DNA from: Arachnia propionica
GTDB taxonomy: Bacteria > Actinomycetota > Actinomycetes > Propionibacteriales > Propionibacteriaceae
Length of the DNA: 64,000 bases
NCBI RefSeq assembly: GCF_003932785.1
Contig: NZ_RQYT01000005.1
Span: forward strand, 81,654-145,653
Reading direction: 5' to 3'
Each line of letters begins with the position of its first letter. Positions within the stretch are counted from its first letter, which is position 1. Positions 37,601 to 46,500 of the stretch are shown here, piece by piece. The notes under the pieces are model-generated. The model did not search any database and had not been told where the DNA came from. It was given only the letters and a program-made list of their open reading frames with translations. A program made the translations under genes and the position numbers.

Positions 37601-39573
37601 TGACCACCGGCGGCGAGGCCACCGAGGTCACCGCCTGCGAGCCGCTCCGGACTCCCGGCGACATCACGATGACCAAGCGCGCCGTGGCCTTCGAGCAGGA
37701 CAGCCAGGACGCCTCCATCACCTATGAGGTGAAGGTGGTCAACCCGAGCGAGTTCGACGCGACCTACACCCTGGTCGACGAGCTGAGGTTCGGCGAGGGC
37801 GTGAGTGTGGTTCCCGGCTCGGTGACGGTTGCCGTCGAACCGGCTGCCGTGACGCCGAAGGCGGACTTCGACGGCGTGACGAACACCACCGTGGTGGCAG
37901 ACCAGGCCATCGCCGCCGGTGCGACGCACACCTACACCGTCAAGGTCAAGGCCAAGGTGGCGCTGACCGCCACCGAGGAGGCCCGGGAGTGTGAGCTCCA
38001 GGGCGGCGAGACCGGCACTGGTCTGCTCAACCAGGCGACGATGACCAGCGGCGGCAAGACGGTCGAGGCCCGCGCCTGCGAGCCCGTCGGGTTGCCCGTC
38101 GTGGAGATGGCGAAGACCCATCGCGACTTCGTCCAGGACAACGACAAGGTCGCCATCACCTACGACGTGAAGGTCACCAACTCGGGAACCGTTGCGACGA
38201 CCTACTCGCTCGACGACACCTTGCGGATCGGTGAGGGGATCACCGTGGACACCGTCGAGGTGGCGGCAGTGGATCCCGCCGAGGTGAAGCCGGCTGCTGA
38301 CTTCGATGGCCGGGGCAAGCTCCGCCTCGTCACCGATCAGCGGATCGAGGCCGGGGCCACCCACACCTTCACCGTCAAGGTCACGGGCAAGGTCGCGGAG
38401 ACCATCACGGCCGAGGCCAAGGACTGTGAGCTGGGTGCCGGTGAGACCGGTACGGGTCTGCTCAACGAGGCCGATCTCACATGGGCTGGTGGCAACCTCA
38501 ACGACACGGCCTGCGAGCCGGTCAAGGTGCCAGGCAGGCCGCAGGTCAACAAGGTGGTCACTGATTTCGACCAGCAGGGGCAGGAGGCTGCCATCACCTA
38601 CGAGGTGAAGGTGACCAACCCCAGCGAGTTCGACGCCTCCTACACCTTGACCGATGCGCTGAGCTTCGGCGAGGGCGTGAGCGTGGTGCCGGGTTCCGTG
38701 GCCGTGACGGCCGAGCCGGCCGAGGTGACTCCTGCTGCCGAGTTCGACGGTGTGGTCCACACCACCCTGGTGACCGACCAGGCCATCCCGGCGGGTGCGG
38801 TGCACACCTACACGATCAAGGCCCGGGCCGAGGTCGGGGTGAACGCCTCAGAGGCCGCCCGGGACTGTGAGGTCCAGGCCGGTGAGAACGGAACCGGGCT
38901 GCTCAACCGAGTCGAGATGGTGGTCGACGGTGAGTCGCAGACCGCGGAGGCCTGCCGCCCCGTGGCGGTGCCCGAGTTGGCGCTCACCAAGACCCAGCGG
39001 GACTTCGTCCAGGACGGTGCCGCCGTGGCGATCACCTACGACGTGAAGGTCACGAACACCGGTGGTGTTGTCACCAGCTACTCGCTCGACGACACCCTGA
39101 ACTACGGCGAGGGGATCTCGGTTCGCAGCGTTGAGGTCTCGGCTGTCGACCCGGCCGACCTCGAGGTCGCCGCCGATTTCGACGGTCAGTCCAAGCTCAG
39201 CCTCGTGAGGGATCAGCAGATTTCCTCGGGTGCCACCCACACCTTCACCATCACCGTGAAGGGCCGGGTCGGCGAGGAGGTCACCGCAGCCGCGGCGGAG
39301 TGCGAACTCCAGCCGGGTGAGAAGGGCACGGGCCTGCTCAACGTGGCCGACCTCAGCTGGATCGGTGGGGAACTCACCGACCGAGCCTGTGAGCCGGTGA
39401 CTCCACTCCCGCCGAGGCCTGAGCCGTCGCCGGAACCGTCCCCCACGCCCACCCCGGTGCCGTCGCCTGAGCCGGTCCCGACTCCGGCGCCCTCTCCGGA
39501 GCCGACCCCGGTGAAGCCGGTGAAGCCGGAGCCGCCGAAGGTGCGCCCGGGTCTGCCGAGGACCGGTAGCTGA
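31612..39573 (+). CDS. Giant repeat-rich secreted surface protein ending in LPRTGS
   Basis: About 2653 residues. I use GTG 31612, preceded by AGGGGA; ATG 31621 is close and also possible. A signal peptide follows (KRACGKVLAAGIVAALSATL, cleavage near AHAAP). Residues to about 1080 are unassigned beta-rich surface sequence. Residues 1080-1199 form an SdrD-B-like domain (VGDHAWFDMNEDGLQDAGEP), 1201-1432 two DUF5979-like domains, and 1430-2596 eight DUF11-like repeats of about 146 residues. A proline-rich linker (PEPSPEPSPTPTPVPSPEPV) leads to LPRTGS and the stop. The hydrophobic segment and charged tail that sortase sorting signals need are absent, and the next bases are a terminator, so it is not an obvious frameshift. 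It may be released or anchored otherwise. Confidence 0.93.
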   Translation: MASMNKRACGKVLAAGIVAALSATLFPVTAHAAPQVGMTMTVSQDGTPDWDGDSDPGNDSAPSNGIVRVNDTVTYRMQYNVNDTAGGGVAVDNVTIKLKLPKGLFIEALPGVCSGRGSQLTPTSMPSPSLPLTANSVNELPEQELVCNVGSKTNASDSLSLSAKVSNLVHNGQQLAPISAEITADGATPVQAPDLPKVTASSRLKWDISKNSVALVENLGYIYGPTNDACPWAPTKVCKLTAYTALLSAPAGGKGAMPAIGDITFTDDLSPRAMYPGLQEEQYQRMEADLERYGSRIYPFDSYYSAPAPKIGVRGSTAVNAVRDSGTVAINQESPGKPAKFVVKNADTSLITYPSQVVLPAKQAIPGTNAYAFVTSFTVYTPIETIRDFGTQSGTTWTLATRNAYTELDIKGFEPARDVQTIADQPAFNDYRATTPNISIGNGFSKFFTGVPGEPMNTPAAEFSKGDSALGSGLPGNTTLRSGTSTVAPDQKVQSQMLIVASNPALPGKVSAVMCDSWDNTRLHLEARDVPRSTDPGTGLQQVPSNGAPVWISGYSNVLRGNVTTYAREASEVPAYKVQYSATPGGPSAASECGEAAGPWYDTPEEVPGNDEAKKAQKIYTGVGRVRVHLVIPEPVSNDSLLGSGIRLIVATSLRVAVNDLPSGDILPNYASVKRVNFEELSMEQVLNHADRWGRSFYDKETHRGQYGDRVIKSLSQVRVTKQVRRGTSGEFSKTPPQVTGSSTENEANIVQWRLKPSLTSPAAAPGLTQEVWVEDCLPAGFHFADASLPPALVVEGSTPGDSKLSGGKQCGPGATYLRWVLPAQAVNADIPEIIVTSEVSPAVKDGVYQNTVQVWADGDNSLATLRQDSAEAKVTNIAGIKLEKLALTPVVQANRSGQTTDEVNRWRMRMTNTLPSPDDRAISDPVFIDVLPRHGLGQSSFNGTFSFVGATVTKYTMGAQGEGDPGQVKIHYTASPDVAMDPNDPSNGADGGTTWCDAPAGGQVVSGTGTCPAVASEVTGLRVTKPGAFPADHVIEVELSMKGVDNAEGDVYSNVTFGRATGLALPVGPITRNERVIGSTVGDHAWFDMNEDGLQDAGEPAASGLRVTLTGKDDLGNDVNLSTTTGDDGRYEFANLRAAGPDGYVVTFEKPDGATFTTKQAGSDTTVDSNVNPDGVADAIRLGVNQDDPSVDAGYVLKGGLQVKKIVSGVGVEAFAPQDEYTFNVTCSVGGNQVVNRDVTVAYQAGQTEFTSEEIGDLPVGAECVVTETAAGDADPTGTAPTRNVTMTWNKDTKTASALADVTNYYSAGQLSVTKVLDGDAAAVAEAGAKQFTVHVTCVKGDEAATAAVVAEGDVVITGAGTEVLKDPQGLPVKLPLGARCFGVETGTGGAVTSVVDHTDFNSAVQVTGGTPDAPVEIGLTATNTFKDPRVSITKAVKDAVQQDGDQARISYDIVVSNDGEVPTTYTLDDTFAFGEGIEVQQVAPVVAAPGTITPSAEFNGRDKANLVTDQAIGVGDRHTYTVTVLTRVPATMTETATDCTLDQGENGTGLRNNAALTHRGTQQNAEACAAVQLPRLELTKTHRDFVQNGEKVEIVYDVKVTNPGAVNTTYSLTDTLKFGDGITVETARVEAVDPVRIVPLGTDFAGATSLKLTEDQAIKAGESHTFTIRVTGTVAETITAQAKDCQVDGGENGSGLLNEADVTWPGGPLNANACEQVKVPGKPRVAKEVKEFEQQGADATITYEVKVTNPSEIDATYSLNDELKFGEGVAIAEVAAVTATPDTLVPAADFNGVDRTNLVTNQTIEAGASHVFTVKVKASVAAAIVAEAQDCELGAAEAGTGLLNRATMTTGGEATEVTACEAVRRPGKPLVTKAVKEFVQQGEEADISYEVKVTNPSEFDSTYTLVDELKFGEGVTVVPGSVTVAVDPAAVVADAAFDGVASTTLVTDQPLAAGATHTYTVKARATVATTITAEAKNCELQGAEAGTGLLNQATMTTGGEATEVTACEPLRTPGDITMTKRAVAFEQDSQDASITYEVKVVNPSEFDATYTLVDELRFGEGVSVVPGSVTVAVEPAAVTPKADFDGVTNTTVVADQAIAAGATHTYTVKVKAKVALTATEEARECELQGGETGTGLLNQATMTSGGKTVEARACEPVGLPVVEMAKTHRDFVQDNDKVAITYDVKVTNSGTVATTYSLDDTLRIGEGITVDTVEVAAVDPAEVKPAADFDGRGKLRLVTDQRIEAGATHTFTVKVTGKVAETITAEAKDCELGAGETGTGLLNEADLTWAGGNLNDTACEPVKVPGRPQVNKVVTDFDQQGQEAAITYEVKVTNPSEFDASYTLTDALSFGEGVSVVPGSVAVTAEPAEVTPAAEFDGVVHTTLVTDQAIPAGAVHTYTIKARAEVGVNASEAARDCEVQAGENGTGLLNRVEMVVDGESQTAEACRPVAVPELALTKTQRDFVQDGAAVAITYDVKVTNTGGVVTSYSLDDTLNYGEGISVRSVEVSAVDPADLEVAADFDGQSKLSLVRDQQISSGATHTFTITVKGRVGEEVTAAAAECELQPGEKGTGLLNVADLSWIGGELTDRACEPVTPLPPRPEPSPEPSPTPTPVPSPEPVPTPAPSPEPTPVKPVKPEPPKVRPGLPRTGS
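35899..39405 (+). repeat. Eight tandem ~440-bp coding repeats (DUF11-like)
   Basis: Repeat starts at about 35899, 36337, 36784, 37222, 37660, 38095, 38539 and 38971. Each encodes a lead such as KAVKEF or KTHRDF, then QQG-x-AxITYEVKVTNPSE, FGEGV, the phrase ATHTYTVK or similar, and AGTGLLN, ending CEP. Two sub-types alternate (KTHRDF: repeats 2, 6, 8; KEVKEF/KAVKEF-like: 3, 4, 5, 7). Stretches such as GAGGTGAAGGTGACCAACCC recur almost unchanged, so copy-number change by recombination is likely. Confidence 0.88.
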
Positions 39574-39577
39574 CGAG

Positions 39578-39612
39578 AAACCCCGTGGGTCCCGAGGGAC
39601 CCACGGGGTTTT
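39578..39612. terminator. Bidirectional terminator between the surface gene and the CAU tRNA
   Basis: CCCCGTGGGTCCC and GGGACCCACGGGG form a 13-base stem with a short GA loop, flanked by AAA on the left and TTTT on the right. It can stop the plus-strand surface gene and the minus-strand tRNA. Confidence 0.93.
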
Positions 39613-39615
39613 CCG

Positions 39616-39692
39616 TGGTGGGGCGTGCGGGGCTCGAACCCGCGACCCAAGGATTATGAGTCCTCTGCTCTGACCGGCTGAGCTAACGCCCC
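39616..39692 (-). tRNA. tRNA with CAU anticodon (elongator Met or k2C-Ile)
   Basis: On the minus strand: GGGGCGT acceptor, TTAGCTCAGCCGGTCAGAGC D-arm, anticodon loop CTCATAA (CAT), GGTTCGAGCC T-arm, ACGCCCC and CCA. It lacks initiator features such as an unpaired first base pair and three G-C pairs under the anticodon, so it is not tRNA-fMet. Elongator Met and lysidine-Ile cannot be separated by eye with certainty. Confidence 0.93.
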
Positions 39693-39792
39693 GACAGGCC
39701 AACAGAGTACATCCAAGGTCCGGTGGACGAGTCATGCCGGGCCCGGAGGTGGGACACAGCCCTGGCACAGCTTCGGTCACGACCGTTGAGGC

Positions 39793-40770
39793 ATGACCAA
39801 CACAGCATCCTCCAAGCCCTCCCGCCGCACGGTGCTCCTGGGCGCTGCCGGAGCGGTCGGCCTGTCCGCCGTCGGTGGTGCCGCATGGGCCCTGGACCGC
39901 TTCCTCATCGAGCACGCCGACGTCACCTCGGCCTCCGAGTACGAAGGTCTGCCCGGCACCCGGTCCAGCATCGCCGTGAACACCGCAACCAGCAGCACGG
40001 CCAGCTCCGGTGACGGCGTGATCGACGGCTTGACCTACACCTCCTCCGACCGGCAGGTGACGATCACTGCCCACAGCTCCGGAGAAGGTGACACGGCCTT
40101 GGCCTGGTACGTCGCCGACGTGCAGCTCAGCGACGCAACCCTGCTGGAGAGCGCCTTCGCCAAGGACACCTTCGGCACCAACATCATCGACCTGCCCTCC
40201 TCGATCCTGGCCCAGGTGGGTGGCCTGTTCGCCATCAACGGCGACTACTACGGATTCCGGGACACCGGAATCGTCATCCGCAACGGGGTCGCGTTCCGGG
40301 ATGAACCCGAGCGGCAGGGACTGGTGCTCATGCGTGACGGGTCGATGATCAGCTACGACGAGACGAGCACGAATGCCGCGCGGCTCATCGCCGACGGGGC
40401 CTGGCACACCTTGTCCTTCGGCCCCACCCTGGTGGATGGTTCAGTCGCTGTGTCGGGCATCGACGAGGTGGAGGTGGACACGAACTTCGGGAACCACTCC
40501 ATCCAGGGCAGGCAGCCGCGCACCGGGATCGGAATGATCGAACCCAACCACTTCGTCCTCGTGGTCGTGGATGGTCGCAGCTCCGGGTACAGCAACGGGA
40601 TCACGATGGGCGACTTCGCGTCCTTGTTCGTCGATCTCGGGGCCCGGGTCGCCTACAACCTCGACGGCGGTGGCTCCTCAGCCATGGTGTTCAACGGTTC
40701 CCTGGTCAACAACCCACTGGGCCGCAACAAGGAGCGGGGAACCTCGGACATCCTGTGGATCGGTCGGTGA
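39793..40770 (+). CDS. Phosphodiester glycosidase family protein (NAGPA domain), Tat/Sec-exported
   Basis: 325 residues. The N-terminus SRRTVLLGAAGAVGLSAVGG resembles a twin-arginine signal, then a single hydrophobic segment. The NAGPA-type core is seen from about residue 105: QVGGLFAINGDYYGFRDTGI, VIRNGVAFRDEP, RQPRTGIGM and the end VAYNLDGGGSSAMVFNG, which is the family hallmark (NLDGGGS). These enzymes uncover phosphate-linked sugars on surface polymers. The next gene, a GT2-GtrA protein, overlaps its stop (GTGA), so both may act on a surface glycan. Confidence 0.9.
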   Translation: MTNTASSKPSRRTVLLGAAGAVGLSAVGGAAWALDRFLIEHADVTSASEYEGLPGTRSSIAVNTATSSTASSGDGVIDGLTYTSSDRQVTITAHSSGEGDTALAWYVADVQLSDATLLESAFAKDTFGTNIIDLPSSILAQVGGLFAINGDYYGFRDTGIVIRNGVAFRDEPERQGLVLMRDGSMISYDETSTNAARLIADGAWHTLSFGPTLVDGSVAVSGIDEVEVDTNFGNHSIQGRQPRTGIGMIEPNHFVLVVVDGRSSGYSNGITMGDFASLFVDLGARVAYNLDGGGSSAMVFNGSLVNNPLGRNKERGTSDILWIGR

Positions 40771-41861
40771 CTGCCATGCTGGTCCTCATCCCTGCCTACC
40801 AACCGGGCGATCCCCTGGTGGAACTCGTCCGCTCGCTCCGGGCCCACCCCAGCGCACCTCACGTCCTCGTGGTGGACGACGGATCGGGTCCCGCTCACGA
40901 CGAGATCTTCGCCCTGGCCAGGCTTCACGGCGCCGAGGTCATCCGGTACCGGGAGAATCGTGGCAAAGGCCACGCGCTGAAGACGGGATTCGAACATGCC
41001 CGCCGAACCCGACCGGCGGACGTGGTGGTCTGCGCGGACTGCGATGGGCAGCACCGCGTGGCGGACATCCTCAGGGTGGCCGACGTGGTGGATCCGTCCC
41101 GGTTGGAGCTGGTCCTCGGACAGCGACGTTTCACCGGCAGGGTTCCCCTCCGTTCCCGCTGGGGCAACAGACTCACCTCGTGGCTGTTCACGGCTCTGAC
41201 CGGGCTCGACGTCATCGACACCCAGACCGGATTGCGTGCCTACCCGCCGTCCCTCCTGGCGTGGTTGGTCTCCGTTCCCGGTGAGCGATTCGAGTACGAA
41301 CTGGCCGTCCTGCTCCGGGCCCCGTCCGCAGGGATCGGGATCAAGGACGTGGCGATCGAGACCGTCTACATCAGGGACAACGCCGGCTCGCACTTCCGTC
41401 CCCTGATCGATTCCTGGCGGATCTACAGGCCGCTGCTGGCCTTCGCGGGATCGTCCCTCGCGGGTTTCGTCACCGACCTCCTCGCGCTGATGGCACTCGT
41501 GTCGGCGACGGGGAACCTGCTGTTGAGCGTCATCGGAGCCCGCATCATCTCCGGGATCGTGAACTACCACCTCAACCGGAGGGCGGTCTTCCGTGCGGGG
41601 AATCGCCGGTCACCGTTGCGCTATACGGCTGTCGCGTTGGGGCTGCTCGCCATGAACTACCTCTTGCTGTCGAGTCTCCTGGTGGTCATGCCGCTGGTCC
41701 CCGCCAAGGCGCTGACCGAGCTCAGTCTGCTCGCGGTCAGTTTCCTGGTGCAACGGGCATTCGTGTTCACCCGTGAGGAGCCGGAGGAACTCGACCCCAT
41801 CGATCGGTTCCCCGTCGATCCGGGGAGCCGCGCCCTGACCAGCCGCGAACCTCTATCCTGA
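40767..41861 (+). CDS. GT2 glycosyltransferase fused to GtrA-like membrane domain
   Basis: 364 residues from GTG 40767, overlapping the previous stop (GTGA); ATG 40776 is also possible. Residues 1-225 are a GT2 domain (MLVLIPAYQPGDPLVELVRS, VVDDGSGPAHDEIF, VVVCADCDGQHRVADI with the DxD-like site). Residues about 230-340 are four membrane helices of the GtrA family (AGSSLAGFVTDLLALMALVS, NYHLNRRAVFRAG). This type transfers sugars from nucleotides to polyprenyl phosphate and helps flip them for surface polymer decoration. Confidence 0.92.
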   Translation: MTAMLVLIPAYQPGDPLVELVRSLRAHPSAPHVLVVDDGSGPAHDEIFALARLHGAEVIRYRENRGKGHALKTGFEHARRTRPADVVVCADCDGQHRVADILRVADVVDPSRLELVLGQRRFTGRVPLRSRWGNRLTSWLFTALTGLDVIDTQTGLRAYPPSLLAWLVSVPGERFEYELAVLLRAPSAGIGIKDVAIETVYIRDNAGSHFRPLIDSWRIYRPLLAFAGSSLAGFVTDLLALMALVSATGNLLLSVIGARIISGIVNYHLNRRAVFRAGNRRSPLRYTAVALGLLAMNYLLLSSLLVVMPLVPAKALTELSLLAVSFLVQRAFVFTREEPEELDPIDRFPVDPGSRALTSREPLS

Positions 41862-41865
41862 GGCC

Positions 41866-43512
41866 ATGCGTAATCCCTCCCAGATCGATGCCATCGCCGA
41901 AGCCCACGTGGACGCCCTCGTCACCCATCAGCCGGAGAATGCCACCTACCTCGGCCTGCCGGGGCGCGAGGACCGGCTGAGCGATCATGGGCTGGAGTCC
42001 GTCGGGCGGTGGGCTGAGCACCTACGCGGCGTGCTGGGCCAGCTGGAGTCGACGGAAGCCGTCGATGACGTGGACCGGGTGACGAAGGCCGCCATGCAGG
42101 AACGTCTCGGTCTGGAACTGGAGTCCATCGAGGCCGGGGATCACCTGTCAGGGGTCAACAACATCGACTGCCCGCTGACCTGGACCCGGGACCTGTTCGA
42201 CCTCATGTCGTCGGAGACCGACGAGGACTGGGCCAACATCGCCGCTCGCATGGGTGCCGTGCCCCAGGCCTTCCAGAGCTGGGTCGAGACCCTGCGCCAC
42301 GGCATCGCCACGGGCAACGTGCCCGCACGGCGTGCCGCGCTCGACGCCGCCGGGCAGGCCCGGGACCTGGCAGGGGATGGTGGGCGCTTCCAGCAGCTCG
42401 TGGCGGCCTCCGGACGGGAAGGTGCGCTCCAGGCCGACATCGAGAGAGCGGCTCGCTCGGCGAGGGAGGGCGCGGCCGAGCTGGCGGCCTTCCTCCACGA
42501 CGAACTCGCACCGGTGGCGCGCGAGGCGGACGGTGTGGGGCGTGAACGGTACGAGCGTGCCTCGCGTGAGTTCCTCGGCGCCCGGATCGACCTCGATGAG
42601 ACCTACGAATGGGGTGTCGAGTCCCTGGCACGCATCACCGCCGAACAGGAGCAGCTGGCCAAGGAGATCTGCGGGGGCACGCTGGCCGAGGCCATCGAGC
42701 AGCTCAACTCGGACCCGGCCAACGTCATCCACGGGGTGGACGCCCTCAAGGCATGGCTCCAGACGACGGCCGACGAGGCCATCGAGGCCCTCGACGGGAA
42801 GTACTTCACCCTCGATCCCCGGGTGCGCAGGGTCGAGGGGATGATCGCTCCGTCGGCCACCGGGGGCATCTACTACACAGGCCCCTCCTCCGACTTCTCC
42901 CGGCCGGGACGGATGTGGTGGTCGGTGCCGGAGGGGGTGACCGAGTTCACGACCTGGCAGGAGAAGACCACCGTCTACCACGAGGGGGTGCCGGGGCATC
43001 ACCTCCAGGTCGGCCAGGCCGTGGCCCAGGGGGAACGACTCAACCGGTGGCGCTCGCTGGTGTGCTGGGTGTCCGGGCACGGGGAGGGATGGGCGCTCTA
43101 CTCGGAACGCCTCATGGACTCCTTCGGCTTCCTCAACCCCGCCGAGCGCCTGGGGATGCTGGATGCGCAACGGCTGCGCGCCACGCGCGTGGTGCTGGAT
43201 CTCGGCATCCATCTCGGCAAGCCGGCGCTCGCCGCGTACGGTCAGGGCACCTGGGATTACGAGTCCTGCTACCGACTGCTGCGCGAGAACGTCGCCATGG
43301 AGGAGAACCAGCTGCGCTTCGAGCTGCACCGCTACCTCGGATGGCCGGGCCAGGCGCCGAGCTACCTCATCGGACAGCGCATCTGGCAGCAGCTGCGTGA
43401 CGCCGCCGCGGAACGTGGGGGAGCGGGCTTCGACCTGCGGGACTTCCACGACCGCGCGCTGGCCGTCGGTTCGCTCCCGCTCGACGTGCTCCGGGAGGTG
43501 CTCGCCGGGTAA
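41866..43512 (+). CDS. DUF885 family protein (putative metallopeptidase)
   Basis: 548 residues. Family mark HEGVPGHHLQVGQAV at about residue 375 is an HExxxxH-like zinc site, and the C-terminal GHGEGWALYSERLMDSFGFL and DYESCYRLLRENVAMEENQL regions are conserved in DUF885. Such proteins are distant relatives of the gluzincin peptidases. No signal peptide. It is followed by the glycyl-tRNA synthetase gene with a nine-base gap, so the pair is probably co-transcribed. The cleaved substrate is unknown. Confidence 0.9.
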   Translation: MRNPSQIDAIAEAHVDALVTHQPENATYLGLPGREDRLSDHGLESVGRWAEHLRGVLGQLESTEAVDDVDRVTKAAMQERLGLELESIEAGDHLSGVNNIDCPLTWTRDLFDLMSSETDEDWANIAARMGAVPQAFQSWVETLRHGIATGNVPARRAALDAAGQARDLAGDGGRFQQLVAASGREGALQADIERAARSAREGAAELAAFLHDELAPVAREADGVGRERYERASREFLGARIDLDETYEWGVESLARITAEQEQLAKEICGGTLAEAIEQLNSDPANVIHGVDALKAWLQTTADEAIEALDGKYFTLDPRVRRVEGMIAPSATGGIYYTGPSSDFSRPGRMWWSVPEGVTEFTTWQEKTTVYHEGVPGHHLQVGQAVAQGERLNRWRSLVCWVSGHGEGWALYSERLMDSFGFLNPAERLGMLDAQRLRATRVVLDLGIHLGKPALAAYGQGTWDYESCYRLLRENVAMEENQLRFELHRYLGWPGQAPSYLIGQRIWQQLRDAAAERGGAGFDLRDFHDRALAVGSLPLDVLREVLAG

Positions 43513-43521
43513 CCTGTCCGC

Positions 43522-46500
43522 GTGCTGACGATGCAAGACGCCCTGACGATCCTGTCCAACTACTGGACCTCGCGCGGTTGCCTCACCTGGCAGCCCTTCA
43601 ACACGGAGGTGGGGGCGGGCACCATGAACCCCGCCACCGTGTTGCGCGTGCTCGGACCGGAGCCGTGGGACGTCGCCTACGTCGAGCCGTCGGTTCGCCC
43701 CGATGACGCCAGGTACGGGGAGAACCCCAACCGGCTCCAGATGCACACCCAGTTCCAGGTCATCCTGAAGCCCGAGCCGGGGGATCCCCAGGAGCTGTAC
43801 CTCGGATCGCTGGAGGCGCTCGGCATCGACCTGGACGCGCACGACGTGCGTTTCGTGGAGGACAACTGGGCGCAGCCCGCCATCGGCGCCTGGGGGCTGG
43901 GCTGGGAGGTCTGGCTCGACGGAATGGAGATCACGCAGTTCACCTACTTCCAGCAGGTGGGCGGCCAGGACCTCGACCCGATCCCCGTCGAGCTCACCTA
44001 CGGGCTCGAGCGCATCCTCATGGCCCAGCAAGGCGTCACACACTTCAAGGACATCGCCTACTCCCGCAAGCCCGACGGCACCATCGTGACCTACGGGGAG
44101 GCCTTCGGGCAGCAGGAGTACGAGATGAGCCGCTACTACCTCGACGACGCCGATGTGGAGGCCAACAAGCGGCTCTACGAGGCCTACGTCTCGGAGGCCA
44201 CCCGCATGGTCGAGGCACGGCTGCCCGTTCCCGCCCACCAGTACATCCTCAAGTCCAGCCACGCCTTCAACGTCCTGGATGCCCGCGGCGCCATCTCGAC
44301 GACGGAACGGGCCCAGGCCTTCGGGACGATGCGACGGCTGATGCGTGACACCGCCGCACTGTGGATCGAGCGAAGGGAGGAGCTCGGGTTCCCCCTGCTC
44401 CGGGCCACCGAGGCCACGGAACCGGCCCCGCTGGTGCGGGAGGAGCCGGCCACGGACGAACCCCAGACCTTCGCCGTCGAGATCGGCGTGGAGGAACTCC
44501 CGCCGCACGTGGTCGCGAGCACGGTCGACCAGGTGCGCGTCGCGATCGTCGAGGGGCTCGCGGGGTCCCGTCTGACCCACGGCGACGTCGTCGTGCAGGC
44601 CACCCCGCGGCGCATCGTCGCGACAGTGGGTGCCGTCTCCGCGCGTGAACCCGACGCCACGACGCTGCGCAAGGGACCGAAGTGGGCGGCGGCCTTCGAC
44701 GCCGACGGCAACCCGACCAAGCCGCTCGAGGGCTTCATGCGGGGGCAGGGGGTCAGCGTCGAACGGATCGTCAGGGCGGAGGTCGGTGGCTCCGAACACG
44801 CCTGCGTGGAGATCGAGGCTTCGGGGAGGACGGCGCTGGAGGTGCTGGGCGGCATCGTGGAGGCGGCGGTCTCCGGCCTGAGGGCCGAGAAGAACATGCG
44901 GTGGTGCGATCCCAAACTGTCGTTCTCCCGCGCGGTTCGGTGGCTGGTGGCGCTCTGGGGAGACCAGGTGGTTCCCGCCCGGATCTCGGAGGTCGTCTCC
45001 GGTCGCAGCACCTATCTGCAGCGCACCACCGCCGCCACCGCGGAGGCCCGGAAGCGCCCCGACGGCACCCCCGTCGGCTTCCACGAGGTCACCACTGCGG
45101 ACGACCTCGTGGCCACCATCGCACGGGGCGGGATCCTCCTCGACTTCGAGGAGCGGAGGAACAGCGTCGTCGAGCAGGCCACCCGGTTGGCGGCGGAGGC
45201 CGGGGGAGTCATCAACCTGGAGGCGAACGCCTCGCTGCTGGACGAGATCGCCAACCTCGTGGAGGAACCGGTCGGGGTGCTCGGCACCTTCGACGAGCGC
45301 TACCTGGAGCTTCCGGACCGCATCCTCGTCTCCGTCATGGCGAAGCATCAGCGTTACCTTCCCGTCCGGGACGCGGAGGGGCGCCTGCTCGCCCGCTTCG
45401 TGACCATGGCCAACGGGGCCTGCGACGCCGATCTGGTGGCGAGGGGCAACGAGTCGGTGTTGCGAGCCAGGTACGAGGATGCCCTGTTCTTCTGGAACCA
45501 GGATCTCGAGGTGTCATCCGTCGAGGAGTTCGTGCCGGGTCTGGAGCAGTTGACCTTCGAGAACCGGCTGGGCTCCATGGGACGGCGTGCCCGCCGCATC
45601 GCGGAGGTCGCAACCTCCCTCTCCGGACGTCTCGACATGGATGCGACCCAGACCGCGACACTCAGCCGAGCGGGGCAGCTGGCCAAGTACGACCTGGCGA
45701 CCAAGCTCGTCACCGAGATGACGAAGCTGGCCGGGTTCGTCGCCCGTGAGTACGCGCTCCGGAAGGGGGAGCCCCGGGAGGTCGCTGATGCGCTCCACGA
45801 GATGGAGCAGCCCCACACCACCGCGGATGAGGTCCCGCAGTCCAGGGCGGGGGCGCTCCTTGCCCTCGGCGATCGGTTCGATCTGCTCATGGCGATGTTC
45901 GGACTCGGTGCGAAGCCGTCCGGATCCTCCGACCCGTACGGCCTGCGCCGGGCCGCACTGGGTGTGGTCAGGATTCTCCGCGAGGATGCCGCATTCACGG
46001 AACTGTCGGTGCGGGACGGGTTGCTGGCCGCGGCCGAGGCCTTGCGGGGGCAAGGCGTCGAGGTCTCTGAGGACGCCGTCGAGAAGGCGGAGCAGTTCGT
46101 CATCGGTCGCTTCGCCCAGCTCATGCGCGATGAGGGGCGTTCCGCGGAGCTGGTGGCAGCGGTCCTGCCGGCAGCCACCCATCCGGCGGATGCGGCGACG
46201 AAGGCCCGCGAACTGGAGCGGCTCATCGGGGATCCGGAGTGGCGACGGCTCGTCGAGGCCCTGGTCCGGATCCAGCGGATCGTCCCGGCGGGCACCGAGC
46301 CCGTCCTCGAACCCGAGGTCCTGGTGGACGATGCCGAGAAGGCCCTGGCGGCTGCCGTGGCGGGTCGTCGACCGAGCCGCGATGTGGCCGAGTTCGCCAC
46401 CGTCGCACGCGAGCTGGTCCAACCGATCACCGAGTTCTTCGACGAGACCCTCGTCATGGCGGAGGAGCCCAATCTCCGGGCGGCACGGCTGGGGCTGCTG

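Noticed and set aside
33883..38805. Very long open frame (1640 codons) on the minus strand inside the surface-protein gene.
   Set aside because: It mirrors the repeat gene on the other strand, where GC-rich third positions keep the antisense frame open. No ribosome site or domain is seen.
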